Under the pieces are notes generated by a model. It was not told the DNA's origin and searched no databases. It was given only the letters and a program-made list of their open reading frames with translations. The position numbers were made by a program, and so were the translations under genes. From Clostridium sp. AT4 (GTDB taxonomy: Bacteria > Bacillota > Clostridia > Lachnospirales > Lachnospiraceae), in the NCBI RefSeq assembly GCF_001517625.2, contig NZ_LN999828.1:760303-824302 (forward strand): a stretch of DNA of 64,000 bases, given 5' to 3'. Positions 53,188 to 61,996 of this stretch are shown here, one piece after another; the stretch's first letter is position 1; each line of letters starts with the position of its first letter.

Positions 53188-53508
53188 TTATTTCTTCTTT
53201 TTCGGTTTTGGGGCTGGCAGTTCATCATATATTGCATGAAACAAGCCTGTCAAAAATTCCTTATTATCAACTTCATCTACCAACAACATCTCTTTTGCTC
53301 CCTCATAGGGTAATTCATACGGAGCTGTCGGCATATAACTAATTGCTGATTTTACTGGTTTAACAAGTAATCTATCATCATAGATACCGCCTACAATCTT
53401 GCCATGATAATAAATAATAAATTCTCCCATCATAGCTCGATAAGTAATTTCTTCTAACTCAGATAGCTGCCCTAAAATAAACTCTAAGTATTCCTTGCTT
53501 GATGCCAT
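53188..53508 (-). CDS. TfoX/Sxy N-terminal domain protein
   Basis: Stand-alone TfoX N-terminal domain of 106 residues: MASSKEYLEFILGQLSEL, then RAMMGEFIIYYHGKIVGGIYDDRLLVKPV. In Gammaproteobacteria the full-length protein activates competence genes, but single-domain versions in Firmicutes have no assigned role. Base composition is lower in GC than the flanking operons, and a pseudogene lies directly upstream on the same strand, so this small patch may be acquired DNA. Confidence 0.83.
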   Translation of the reverse strand: MASSKEYLEFILGQLSELEEITYRAMMGEFIIYYHGKIVGGIYDDRLLVKPVKSAISYMPTAPYELPYEGAKEMLLVDEVDNKEFLTGLFHAIYDELPAPKPKKKK

Positions 53509-53532
53509 ATTTCCACCTCAAATTCCAAGTTG

Positions 53533-53999
53533 TCATACCGTAAACAGTCGCCCATTATCATTCCATTCGCCATACATAACCCCCGCTTTTGTGTTATCTA
53601 AAAGCTTCTGTAAGCGACTCTGGAATAGTTCCGGCTGTTTTTTCTTAATTTGAATTGTATCAATTCTCACACGCTGATAAAGTGGCGGAAAACTTTGAAA
53701 CTTTCCCAAACTTCTGCGTCTGTTTGAAGCGCATTCAAAATATCTTTATCAACCACAAATCCCTTCTCACTCATATCTGGTAACACAGCACGACCGGCAT
53801 TTGTCATTCGTCTTAATCGTTCCATTCTGCGGCAGCGTTTTTCTTCATAATAAGACAGAGGATAGATCGTATCATACTTTGCAGCATTCCACTGCTGTAT
53901 CCCTTTTTCGTCCATCCACTCCATCCGCTTAAGGATCATTGAAAACATCTGGGGAACCCCTGATTTTGTGATTTCTCTGAATTGATATCTGCTTTGCAT
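53533..53999 (-). pseudogene. Chimeric and frameshifted remnant (GNAT start joined to OmdA/YdeI-like end)
   Basis: From ATG 53999 the first 50 or so residues (FREITKSGVPQMF to YDTIYPLSYYEE) look like the start of a GNAT acetyltransferase. They change abruptly at about EEKRCRRMERL into an OmdA/YdeI-like segment, DKDILNALQTDAEVWESF. Near 53690 the frame is lost. If one T is added to the T-run, the text continues as FPPLYQRVRIDTIQIKKKQPELF and runs to a stop at 53533. So an apparent deletion fused two genes, and a single-base loss then shifted the frame. The domain names rest on recognition by eye. Confidence 0.7.
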
Positions 54000-54165
54000 G
54001 GGGAGACCTCCTGAATCTGATGCTGTTTGAATGAATTGTACCACAAACTGTCAAGAATCGTAAGAAAATTGTTATTGTATTTCAGACTGGTTCATGGTAT
54101 TGTTAAATCAGGATAACTGTATTAAGAGAATTAGTACAGTTAAAACAGAGAAAGGAGAGATTCCA

Positions 54166-54591
54166 ATGATCGTACTGGATTACAGGGATCGGAGGCCTCT
54201 GTATGAACAGGTCACAGAACGGTTGGAGGAGCTGATGTTTCAGGAAATCCTGACGGAAAATACAAAGCTTCCCTCAGTCCGCAGCCTTGCGACGGAGCTT
54301 TCCATCAATCCCAATACCATCCAGAGAGCGTATGCAGAACTGGAGCAAAGAGGCTATATTTATTCTGTTAAGGGAAAGGGCAGCTTCGTGGCGGAAGGGA
54401 GCCGGTTAAGGAGCGGAAGAAAAAAAGCCTGGGAAGCGAGCTTTGACCGTGCGGTGAAGGATGGTATACAGATCGGCATTTCTCCGGGAGAAATGACAGA
54501 GCGACTGGAACGGATGCTTAATCTTGAGAAAAATAAGGAAGAAGGGGGAGACGACCATGATTCAGGCAGTGAAGCTGACGAAACGGTTTGA
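54166..54591 (+). CDS. GntR-family regulator, YtrA subfamily
   Basis: Winged-helix regulator of 141 residues: RPLYEQVTERLEELMFQEIL, then KLPSVRSLATELSINPNTIQRAYAELEQRGYIYSVKGKGSFV. The short C-terminal helices without a large effector domain place it in the YtrA group, which normally represses its own ABC transporter operon. I start at ATG 54166 after AAAGGAGA. It overlaps the ABC ATPase gene by 35 bases, so the operon is autoregulated in all likelihood. Confidence 0.88.
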   Translation: MIVLDYRDRRPLYEQVTERLEELMFQEILTENTKLPSVRSLATELSINPNTIQRAYAELEQRGYIYSVKGKGSFVAEGSRLRSGRKKAWEASFDRAVKDGIQIGISPGEMTERLERMLNLEKNKEEGGDDHDSGSEADETV

Positions 54592-55456
54592 GGATATTAC
54601 GGCAGTTGATCATATAGACGCTGCGATCAGGGAAGGAAGCGTGTTTGGACTGATTGGTACCAATGGTGCGGGAAAATCTACTTTTTTACGTCTTGCAAGC
54701 GGCATTTTAAAGCCGGATGAGGGACACATTACCATTGACGGCCAGGAGGTATTTGAAAATCCGGCAGCTAAAAGAATGGTTTTTTACATATCCGATGAGG
54801 CATATTTTTTCAGCAATGCATCGCCCCTTGACATGATGGCTTATTATTCCCGTGTGTACGAGCGTTTTGACAAGGAGAGGTTTCGCCGCCTGTTAAAAAG
54901 TTTTGGACTGGATGAAAAGCGCAGGATCCACACTTTTTCCAAGGGAATGAAAAAACAGGTGTCCGTGATCTGCGGGATTTGTGCTAATACAAAGTATCTG
55001 TTCTGCGACGAGACCTTTGACGGACTGGATCCGGTCATGCGCCAGGCAGTAAAGAGCCTGTTTGCCGCCGATATGGAAGACCGGAATCTGACACCTATCA
55101 TCGCATCCCACAATCTCAGGGAGCTGGAAGATATCTGCGACCATGTAGGCCTGCTTCATAAGGGAGGAATCCTCCTTTCAAAGGATCTGGATGATATGAA
55201 GCTGAATATTCACAAAATCCAGTGTGTACTGCAGCCCGGAATGGAGCCGGAGGATCTGGTAAGTCTTGAAGTTCTGTCCACAGAGCGCAGAGGAAGGCTT
55301 CTTACGCTGACCGTCCGGGGAACGCGGGAAGAGATCGAGGCAAAGCTTGGAGCTTGTGATCCTGTATTTTTTGAATGTATTCCTCTGACTCTGGAGGAAA
55401 TTTTTATCAGTGAAACGGAGGTGGCAGGATATGACGTCAAAAAACTTGTTTTCTGA
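54557..55456 (+). CDS. ABC transporter ATP-binding protein
   Basis: 299-residue ATPase. Walker A GTNGAGKST, an unusual Q-loop region YISDEAYFF, signature FSKGMKKQVSVICG, Walker B YLFCDETFDGLDP and H-loop ASHNLRELE. This FSKGMKKQ signature is typical of the ABC-2 exporters found with YtrA regulators (YtrB, BcrA-like). A C-terminal extension of about 90 residues follows. ATG 54557 behind GGGGGAG. Works with the large permease downstream. Confidence 0.88.
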   Translation: MIQAVKLTKRFEDITAVDHIDAAIREGSVFGLIGTNGAGKSTFLRLASGILKPDEGHITIDGQEVFENPAAKRMVFYISDEAYFFSNASPLDMMAYYSRVYERFDKERFRRLLKSFGLDEKRRIHTFSKGMKKQVSVICGICANTKYLFCDETFDGLDPVMRQAVKSLFAADMEDRNLTPIIASHNLRELEDICDHVGLLHKGGILLSKDLDDMKLNIHKIQCVLQPGMEPEDLVSLEVLSTERRGRLLTLTVRGTREEIEAKLGACDPVFFECIPLTLEEIFISETEVAGYDVKKLVF

Positions 55457-57974
55457 AAAAAAGGTCTGTGACAGAATATGGGGACTGATGAAAGAGGATA
55501 TCAAACGGCGTATCTGGGTGCTGGCGCTGATGTTTCTGGTTTTTTTCTTTGCCCTTCCGGTAAAGCTGGCATTAGTTATGGAAAATGCCCGGCGAATGGA
55601 GTTTCGCGCCTATAATGACTATGAGCCGATTGAAAAGCTGCTTCCGGAGCATTTCACTGCCAAGCAGTATGAGATGATGACTGCATTTTTCAAGAGGGAA
55701 GTTGTACTGGATGAAATTTCCTATGGAAATGGGCTGATGGTCTTTTTATTCCTGATGGCTGCGGTGGTTGTAGGAGTGACGGCGTTCTCCTATCTTCACA
55801 ATAAGAAAAAGGTCGATTTTTACCATAGTATCCCTGTGAGGAGAGAAGTGCTGTTTGCAGTTCAGTACGGGGACGGGATACTGATCCCGGCAGCAGCATA
55901 TCTGTTTGGCTGCCTCCTGTTTACGGCAGTAGCCGCCGCTTATGGAGTGCCTGTTTCTGAATTTTTCGGCTCCATGTCAGCTGCCTTTGGAATGAACCTT
56001 CTGTATTACAGCCTTGTCTATGGAACCGTTACAGTTGCCATGATGATGACGGGAAATATAGTGATCGGTCTTTTGGGTACGGCCGTTTTTTTCGGTTTTG
56101 TTCCTCTGGCAGCCGGACTTTTGGGCGCATTTGCAGATCAGTTTTTTGTCACATCGGCAGGTGAGTTCTGGTATGCGGACAGTTCTCCTTACTTGTGGGC
56201 GATGCAAAATCTGTCCCCTGTGGGAGCATACATCTGGTCTGCTGCTTCTGTTTCGGACGCGGATGGAATCAAAATGGCTGAGGTATTAAAGGCAGCAGCC
56301 TGTATGATGGCAGTTACCGCCCTGTCTTTAGAGCTTTACCGTCTTAGACCCTCAGAGGCAGCCGGAAAAGCCATGGCATTTTCAAAAAGCAAGGCTCCGG
56401 TTCGTATCCTTCTGGTACTTCTTGGAGGAATGGCGGGAGGATGGTTTTTCTGGACGCTGCAAAGCCAGGTGAAATGGGGGCTGTTTGGAACGGCAGCAGG
56501 GATTCTCCTTGTGCACTGCGTGGTTGAGATCATCTATCATTTTGATTTTAAAAAGCTTTTTTCACACAAAATGCAGCTGGCGCTGTGCCTGGGAGCGGGA
56601 ATGCTGTTTTTTTGCAGCTTCCGTTATGACTGGTATGGCTATGATTCCTATGTGCCGTCTCAGGAGGAAATTGCTTCTGCCAGCGTGGATTTATCCATTG
56701 ATTATTCGTTTGCCGCCAATATGCCAAGAGTGATGCGGCAGGGAGATACCCGGAGACTGATATATGAAAGTGCGGGAGATTTTATAAAAGAGAAGATGGA
56801 GCTTACCGATTTTGAGTCTGTTATTGCTCTGGCAGAGGCTGCTTCCAGAGAAGCGGCAGGATACAGGGAAGAAAAGCTGAACCGCTGGGAAGCGCAGATC
56901 AGCTTAAACGAAGTTTCCATGTCTGTGAACCATTATAGCAGTAAGGATGCCTCAGCCATATCTGTCATTGGAGGAGCAGATGGCCCGACCTCTGTTTTTG
57001 TGGCCGGCAAAGAGGAAGAGGAAGCGTATGACCGGTATTTCAGCCAGATCCTTATCCGCTATCGTTTAAAGAACGGCCGGCAGGTCAGCCGCAGGTATCA
57101 CATGGATTTAGAAGATGTGCTGGAAACTTATGAAAACATTTATAATAATGAAACGTATAAAAAGGGCCTTTATCCGATCCTTTCTCAGCAGCCGGAGGAG
57201 ATGGGATACGTTTCCTACCAGGGAAATGGAAATCATTCTCTGTTTAATACAATGGAAGAAGATGCCATAAAGGAGCTTCTTGGAGCCTATCAGACCGATC
57301 TTAAGGGGCAGAAACTTAAGGACCGGATGAGAGAAGATCCGGTGGGAGCGCTTCAGTTTGCAGAAAAGGAGCTGTGCCTGTATATTCAGGAACGGTGGGG
57401 AAAAAACGACGGTTATATTTCTGAATATCAGAGAGATCTGATCAAAATGCTTCTTGGCCCGGAAACATTGAAAGATTCTTATAATGAAATGCCTTCTGCG
57501 GATGAGATGGAACGGTATATGGAAAACCATCTGGATCAGCTTTGCAGATGGCCGGTTTATCCCTCTTTTACAAATACTATACAGGTTTTAGAGAAAATGG
57601 GGGTTGAGCCGGGAGCTTATTTTGCGGCTGAACATGTAAGCCGGATTTCCGTGGATGTATCCTCAATTGTGAACGGGGAAGAATACGGTGACGGACTTCC
57701 GGAAGGAGAAGCCTTAAAGCAGATCCAGACGGAAAATCCCTTCTATCAGAAAGATGGAACGCTTGTTTTTACAGAACAGGAGCAGATCGAGCTTCTTATG
57801 GGAGCATTGCGTGACAGGGAGCTTGCTGATATGAATGGTATGCGTGAGCCAGAACAGCCTGCAAGGTACGATCTCTATGTTACATTGACCTTAGATGAAA
57901 GCAGAGTTTCGGCAGAGTTTTGGCCGGATGATGTCACGCCTGAAATAGAAGCTCTTTTTAAAGGGCTTCGGTAG
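55431..57974 (+). CDS. Large ABC-2-type permease (DUF6449-like) with GADGPT motif
   Basis: 847-residue membrane protein. Residues 1-400 have about eight hydrophobic segments with FYHSIPVRREVLF, common in clostridial ABC-2 permeases. Residues after about 420 form a long hydrophilic, probably extracellular part. Near residues 508-524 is SVIGGADGPTSVFVAGK, which matches the GGADGPTSIF motif of sodium-pumping decarboxylase beta subunits such as OadB, unexpected here. The start is ATG 55431 inside the ATPase gene. Substrate is unknown; cell envelope stress or antibiotic export is usual for YtrA-linked systems. Confidence 0.82.
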   Translation: MTSKNLFSEKKVCDRIWGLMKEDIKRRIWVLALMFLVFFFALPVKLALVMENARRMEFRAYNDYEPIEKLLPEHFTAKQYEMMTAFFKREVVLDEISYGNGLMVFLFLMAAVVVGVTAFSYLHNKKKVDFYHSIPVRREVLFAVQYGDGILIPAAAYLFGCLLFTAVAAAYGVPVSEFFGSMSAAFGMNLLYYSLVYGTVTVAMMMTGNIVIGLLGTAVFFGFVPLAAGLLGAFADQFFVTSAGEFWYADSSPYLWAMQNLSPVGAYIWSAASVSDADGIKMAEVLKAAACMMAVTALSLELYRLRPSEAAGKAMAFSKSKAPVRILLVLLGGMAGGWFFWTLQSQVKWGLFGTAAGILLVHCVVEIIYHFDFKKLFSHKMQLALCLGAGMLFFCSFRYDWYGYDSYVPSQEEIASASVDLSIDYSFAANMPRVMRQGDTRRLIYESAGDFIKEKMELTDFESVIALAEAASREAAGYREEKLNRWEAQISLNEVSMSVNHYSSKDASAISVIGGADGPTSVFVAGKEEEEAYDRYFSQILIRYRLKNGRQVSRRYHMDLEDVLETYENIYNNETYKKGLYPILSQQPEEMGYVSYQGNGNHSLFNTMEEDAIKELLGAYQTDLKGQKLKDRMREDPVGALQFAEKELCLYIQERWGKNDGYISEYQRDLIKMLLGPETLKDSYNEMPSADEMERYMENHLDQLCRWPVYPSFTNTIQVLEKMGVEPGAYFAAEHVSRISVDVSSIVNGEEYGDGLPEGEALKQIQTENPFYQKDGTLVFTEQEQIELLMGALRDRELADMNGMREPEQPARYDLYVTLTLDESRVSAEFWPDDVTPEIEALFKGLR

Positions 57975-57994
57975 CCGGAACTATTGTTTCATTC

Positions 57995-58047
57995 AAAGCC
58001 ATATCAAACCTGCGCCTGTCTGAGGCCGGGTCTCGATATGGCTTTTT
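57995..58047 (+). terminator. Intrinsic terminator after the permease gene
   Basis: AAAGCCATATC (57995-58005) pairs perfectly with GATATGGCTTT (58035-58045) across a 29-base loop, with T residues to 58047. Confidence 0.8.
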
Positions 58048-58054
58048 GATGGTA

Positions 58055-58083
58055 TTGACAATCTTTCCCATCAAGGATACAAT
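58055..58083 (+). promoter_or_regulatory. Promoter of the aminotransferase gene
   Basis: TTGACA (58055-58060), a 17-base spacer and TACAAT (58078-58083). The leader of about 85 bases shows no clear structure. Confidence 0.65.
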
Positions 58084-58179
58084 CAAATGAGCAGCAGCTT
58101 CTGCATTTTTCCTGTACAGAGAAAAGGAGCGGTCAGAGGGCAGAACGCTGCACGTTACCGGGAAAGAGAGGACATGAGT

Positions 58180-59382
58180 ATGATATCAGAAAAGATGAAG
58201 CCGCTTGTAAATAATAACTCCGCAATCCGGGCTATGTTTGAGGAGGGAAAACGGCTGGCAGCCATATATGGAGCAGAAAATGTATATGATTTCAGCCTGG
58301 GAAATCCCAATGTGCCCGCGCCTGAGGCGGTCAATGAGGCGATCTGCAGGATTGTGAATGAGGAACCATCTGTTATGGTTCACGGCTATATGAGCAATGC
58401 AGGCTTTGAAGATGTAAGGGAGGCCATCGCACAGTCCTTAAACCGGCGTTTTGGAACAAAGTTCCATCAGGGAAATATCCTGATGACTGTAGGCGCTGCC
58501 AGCGGCCTGAATGTGATTTTAAAGACGATTTTAAATCCTCAGGATCAGGTTGTGACCTTTGCGCCCTATTTTGTAGAATATGGCAATTATGTGAGAAATT
58601 ATGATGGTATACTGGAGGTAGTTCCGGCGGACACAGAAACATTCCAGCCGGATCTGGAAGAATTTTCCAGGCGGATTACAGACCGTACGAAGGCTGTCAT
58701 TATCAATACGCCCAACAACCCAACAGGAGTAATCTATTCAGAAGCTGTACTGACGCGTTTGGGGGAAATCCTGACAGAAAAGGAAAAGAAATTTGGCACA
58801 CAGATCGTATTGATTTCTGACGAGCCTTACAGAGAGCTGGCATATGACGGGGCAGAGGTTCCCTATGTGACGAAATTTTACCATAATACGGTCATCTGCT
58901 ATTCTTACAGCAAATCCCTTTCCCTGCCTGGAGAGCGTATCGGATATCTGGTGATCCCGGATGAGCTTACAGACAGCAAAGAGGTATTCAATGCGGCTGT
59001 AATCGCAAACCGTGTCATGGGAGCGGTCAATGCTCCGTCCCTGATGCAGCGCGTTGTTATGCGTTGTGTGGATGAGACGGCAGATATAGAGGCCTATGAC
59101 AGGAACCGGAATCTTCTGTACCGGGGACTGAGGGAAGCCGGCTTTGAATGTGTAAAGCCCCAGGGTGCTTTTTATATGTTTGTAAAATCTCCGGAGCCGG
59201 ATGAGAAGAAATTCTGTGAGGCCTGCAAAAAGGAACATATTCTGGTGGTTCCGGGAAGCTCCTTCGCCTGTCCGGGTTATGTAAGGATTTCCTACTGCGT
59301 ATCCTTTGACCAGATCCGGCGTTCTCTTCCTGCCTTTAAGCGTGTGGCAGAAGGATATGGGTTAAAGGGGCTGGAAGATTAG
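58180..59382 (+). CDS. Class I/II pyridoxal phosphate aminotransferase
   Basis: Fold-type I aminotransferase of 400 residues. The PLP lysine is Lys245 in SYSKSLSLPGERIGY. Other landmarks are FSLGNPNVPAP, NTPNNPTGVIYS, ISDEPYRELAYDG and the C-terminal PGSSFACPGYVRISYC with the carboxylate-binding Arg. It resembles aspartate/aromatic-type enzymes, but substrate preference is uncertain. ATG 58180 is preferred to 58174 because AGAGAGGA (58165-58172) is then correctly spaced. Confidence 0.9.
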   Translation: MISEKMKPLVNNNSAIRAMFEEGKRLAAIYGAENVYDFSLGNPNVPAPEAVNEAICRIVNEEPSVMVHGYMSNAGFEDVREAIAQSLNRRFGTKFHQGNILMTVGAASGLNVILKTILNPQDQVVTFAPYFVEYGNYVRNYDGILEVVPADTETFQPDLEEFSRRITDRTKAVIINTPNNPTGVIYSEAVLTRLGEILTEKEKKFGTQIVLISDEPYRELAYDGAEVPYVTKFYHNTVICYSYSKSLSLPGERIGYLVIPDELTDSKEVFNAAVIANRVMGAVNAPSLMQRVVMRCVDETADIEAYDRNRNLLYRGLREAGFECVKPQGAFYMFVKSPEPDEKKFCEACKKEHILVVPGSSFACPGYVRISYCVSFDQIRRSLPAFKRVAEGYGLKGLED

Positions 59383-59430
59383 AGCTGTTTGGATAAAATG
59401 GGCCGTACAGGAAAGGACAGGTGAGACCGT

Positions 59431-60585
59431 ATGGAGGAATATAAAAACAGTCGGGAAAAAACAGAACCCCAGTGGCGGTATATTCTGCGTCTGATCTTAA
59501 ATATAATGATTCCAGCCTCTGGATGGTTCTTTCTGTGTTTTCTGGGGCCGAAGCTTCTGGGGTTTTTCATGCCTTTTGTCGTGGGATGGATCATTGCCAT
59601 GATCGCCAATCCGCTGGTGCGCTTTTTAGAGCGCAGGCTGAAGCTGGTGCGCAGGCACAGTTCTATTGTGATCGTGGCAGGAGCTCTGGCTCTGGTGATA
59701 GGGCTTTTATATCTTGCTGTATCCCGAATGCTTCATTTTATCTGGTCCTTTATCCAGGATCTTCCGGTCTTATATGCAGGGATTGAAGGAGATGTACAGA
59801 GCAGCCTGGGACGGCTGGAAGGTATCTTTGATTTCATGCCTGAAACCATGCGGGATGCATGGATGACCCTGGGAGACAATCTGGGAGCCTATATTGGAAA
59901 GCTGGCGGAGTCCATTGCCTCGCCTACTATGGAAGCGGCAGGAACTGTAGCAAAAGGGATCCCGGCTGCGCTGGTGTATTTTGTGGTCATCATTCTTTCG
60001 GCTTATTTTTTTATTGCAGACCGTGACCGGATCTTGTCTGTTATAAGAAGCCATATGCCGGAGTGGACCGGCCGGTATTCCAATCATCTGAAAAAAGAGT
60101 CCAGACGGCTGATCGGCGGGTATTTTATGGCGCAGTTTAAAATTATGGCTGTCGTATGGCTGATCCTGACAGCCGGCTTTTTCATTCTGGGCGTAAGCTA
60201 CGGGCCTTTATGGGCGCTTTTGATCGCCCTGCTTGATTTTCTTCCAGTATTTGGTACGGGAACTGCCCTGATCCCCTGGGGAATCATCAAAGTCCTGGGC
60301 GGAGAGTATGCCTTTGCGGCAGGGCTGATTCTGATCTATGTGCTGACACAGGTGATCCGCCAGCTGGTGCAGCCTAAGCTGGTAGGGGATACTATGGGAT
60401 TAAATCCCCTTTTGACCCTGTTTTTGCTTTATCTTGGCTTTAAGATAAGGGGGCTTGCCGGAATGATCCTGGCAGTGCCGATCGGCCTCTTTATAGCCAG
60501 CCTTTACCGATTTGGGGCGTTTAAGGGCATGACAGACAGCGCAAGGGAACTGGCAGAGGAAATTTCCCGATTCAGGGGAAAATAA
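59431..60585 (+). CDS. ytvI: AI-2E family membrane protein, YtvI-type
   Basis: Polytopic protein of 384 residues with seven or eight helices arranged as in the AI-2E/UPF0118 family: a first pair, an extracytoplasmic insert (about 100-180), then the conserved FLPVFGTGTALIPWGI and VQPKLVGDTMGLNPL helices. The YtvI subgroup is associated with sporulation, though the transported molecule is unknown. GTG-less ATG start after a weak GGTGAG. It sits 48 bases after the aminotransferase. Confidence 0.85.
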   Translation: MEEYKNSREKTEPQWRYILRLILNIMIPASGWFFLCFLGPKLLGFFMPFVVGWIIAMIANPLVRFLERRLKLVRRHSSIVIVAGALALVIGLLYLAVSRMLHFIWSFIQDLPVLYAGIEGDVQSSLGRLEGIFDFMPETMRDAWMTLGDNLGAYIGKLAESIASPTMEAAGTVAKGIPAALVYFVVIILSAYFFIADRDRILSVIRSHMPEWTGRYSNHLKKESRRLIGGYFMAQFKIMAVVWLILTAGFFILGVSYGPLWALLIALLDFLPVFGTGTALIPWGIIKVLGGEYAFAAGLILIYVLTQVIRQLVQPKLVGDTMGLNPLLTLFLLYLGFKIRGLAGMILAVPIGLFIASLYRFGAFKGMTDSARELAEEISRFRGK

Positions 60586-60606
60586 CCTATATCAAGGAGA
60601 AAAATC

Positions 60607-61965
60607 GTGAAACTGGAAAATAATCTGGATACAGATCGCATAAGAGAGCTGGTATGGAAGCTTGCATTTCCTTCCATGCTGGCTCAATTTGTCAGTGTTT
60701 TATACAGTATCGTAGACCGTATGTACATAGGAAACATACCGGAAATCGGAGGGCAGGCTCTGGCAGCCGTAGGCGTCTGCGGCCCAGTGGTGACCCTGAT
60801 CACTTCCTTTGCCAGCTGGGTTGGTATTGGAGGAGCGCCGATCATGAGCATCCGTCTGGGGCAGAAGAATGAAAAGGCGGCTCAAAATGTGGTAGCTAAC
60901 TGCTTTGTGCTCCTTGCAGTCATGGCAGCCGTCTTAATGACGGTTATGTATCTGTTTAAAAATCAGCTTCTGACCGTATTTGGCGCCGGTCCGGCTATTT
61001 TTCCTTATGCGGATGAATATCTGACCTGGTATCTGTCAGGAACTGCTTTTGCCCTTCTTTCCACTGGCATGAATCAGTTTATTATCTGTCAGGGTTTTGC
61101 AAAGGTAGGAATGATGACCGTGCTTTTAGGGGCTGTCAGCAATATTATATTAGATCCCGTTTTTATCTTTGTGCTGGATCTGGGAGTAAAGGGAGCTGCG
61201 ATCGCTACCGTTCTTTCCCAGCTTGCTTCCTGTGTTTATGTCCTGTTTTTCCTTTTGGGAAAGCGGCCTCTGGTGCGGATTACCTTTGGAGGATATCAAA
61301 AGGAGCTTATGGCCCGTGTATTGGTACTGGGCCTGTCCCCCTTTTTGATCACGGCTTCAGACAGCGGCCTGATCATTATTATGAATATGCTGATCCGCCA
61401 TTATGGAAGGTACGAAATGGGCGATGTGCTTTTGACCTGCAATACCATCGTGCAGAGTTTTATGCTGATGATCACTATGCCGCTGGGAGGAATTACCGGA
61501 GGCACGCAGACTATTTTGGGGTATAATTATGGAGCAGGCCGTCCGGATCGGATCCGAAAAGCCCAGAAGCACATCATTGGTCTTGGAATGGTATTTACAG
61601 CGGTTATGTTTGTCATTGCAATGACACTGTCGGCACAATTTGCTGAGATTTTTACAAATGACCGCTTTTTTATAGAAACCAGTGTGCGCGCCATCCGCAT
61701 CAGCGTCCTTGCCATTGTTCCTCTTGCTATTCAGTATGAGGTAGTAGACGGATTTACAGGAATGGGTGCAGCGGCTCTGGCAATCAGTCAGTCGATGTTC
61801 AGAAAAGCCGTATATCTGGCTGCAATGCTGATCCTTCCGGCGCTTGCGGGAATAGAAAACGTATTTTATGCAGAGCCGGCGGCCGATGTTATTGCCAGTG
61901 CGGTGGCAGTTGGGGTTTATTTTGTATTCAGTGGACGTGTTTTGGGAGACGGGAAGCGTTTTTAG
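60607..61965 (+). CDS. MATE-family efflux transporter
   Basis: 452-residue, 12-helix antiporter of the multidrug and toxin extrusion family, driven by Na+ or H+. Two homologous halves each begin with the characteristic segment: PSMLAQFVSVLYSIVDRMYIGN in the first and MPLGGITGGTQTILGYNYGAGRP in the second. Start is GTG 60607 after AAGGAGAA. Closely spaced with ytvI (21 bases) and the L,D-transpeptidase (31 bases), suggesting one transcript. Confidence 0.9.
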   Translation: MKLENNLDTDRIRELVWKLAFPSMLAQFVSVLYSIVDRMYIGNIPEIGGQALAAVGVCGPVVTLITSFASWVGIGGAPIMSIRLGQKNEKAAQNVVANCFVLLAVMAAVLMTVMYLFKNQLLTVFGAGPAIFPYADEYLTWYLSGTAFALLSTGMNQFIICQGFAKVGMMTVLLGAVSNIILDPVFIFVLDLGVKGAAIATVLSQLASCVYVLFFLLGKRPLVRITFGGYQKELMARVLVLGLSPFLITASDSGLIIIMNMLIRHYGRYEMGDVLLTCNTIVQSFMLMITMPLGGITGGTQTILGYNYGAGRPDRIRKAQKHIIGLGMVFTAVMFVIAMTLSAQFAEIFTNDRFFIETSVRAIRISVLAIVPLAIQYEVVDGFTGMGAAALAISQSMFRKAVYLAAMLILPALAGIENVFYAEPAADVIASAVAVGVYFVFSGRVLGDGKRF

Positions 61966-61996
61966 GAGGAAGGAGCAGTCAGAAAGGTTTAAGTGA

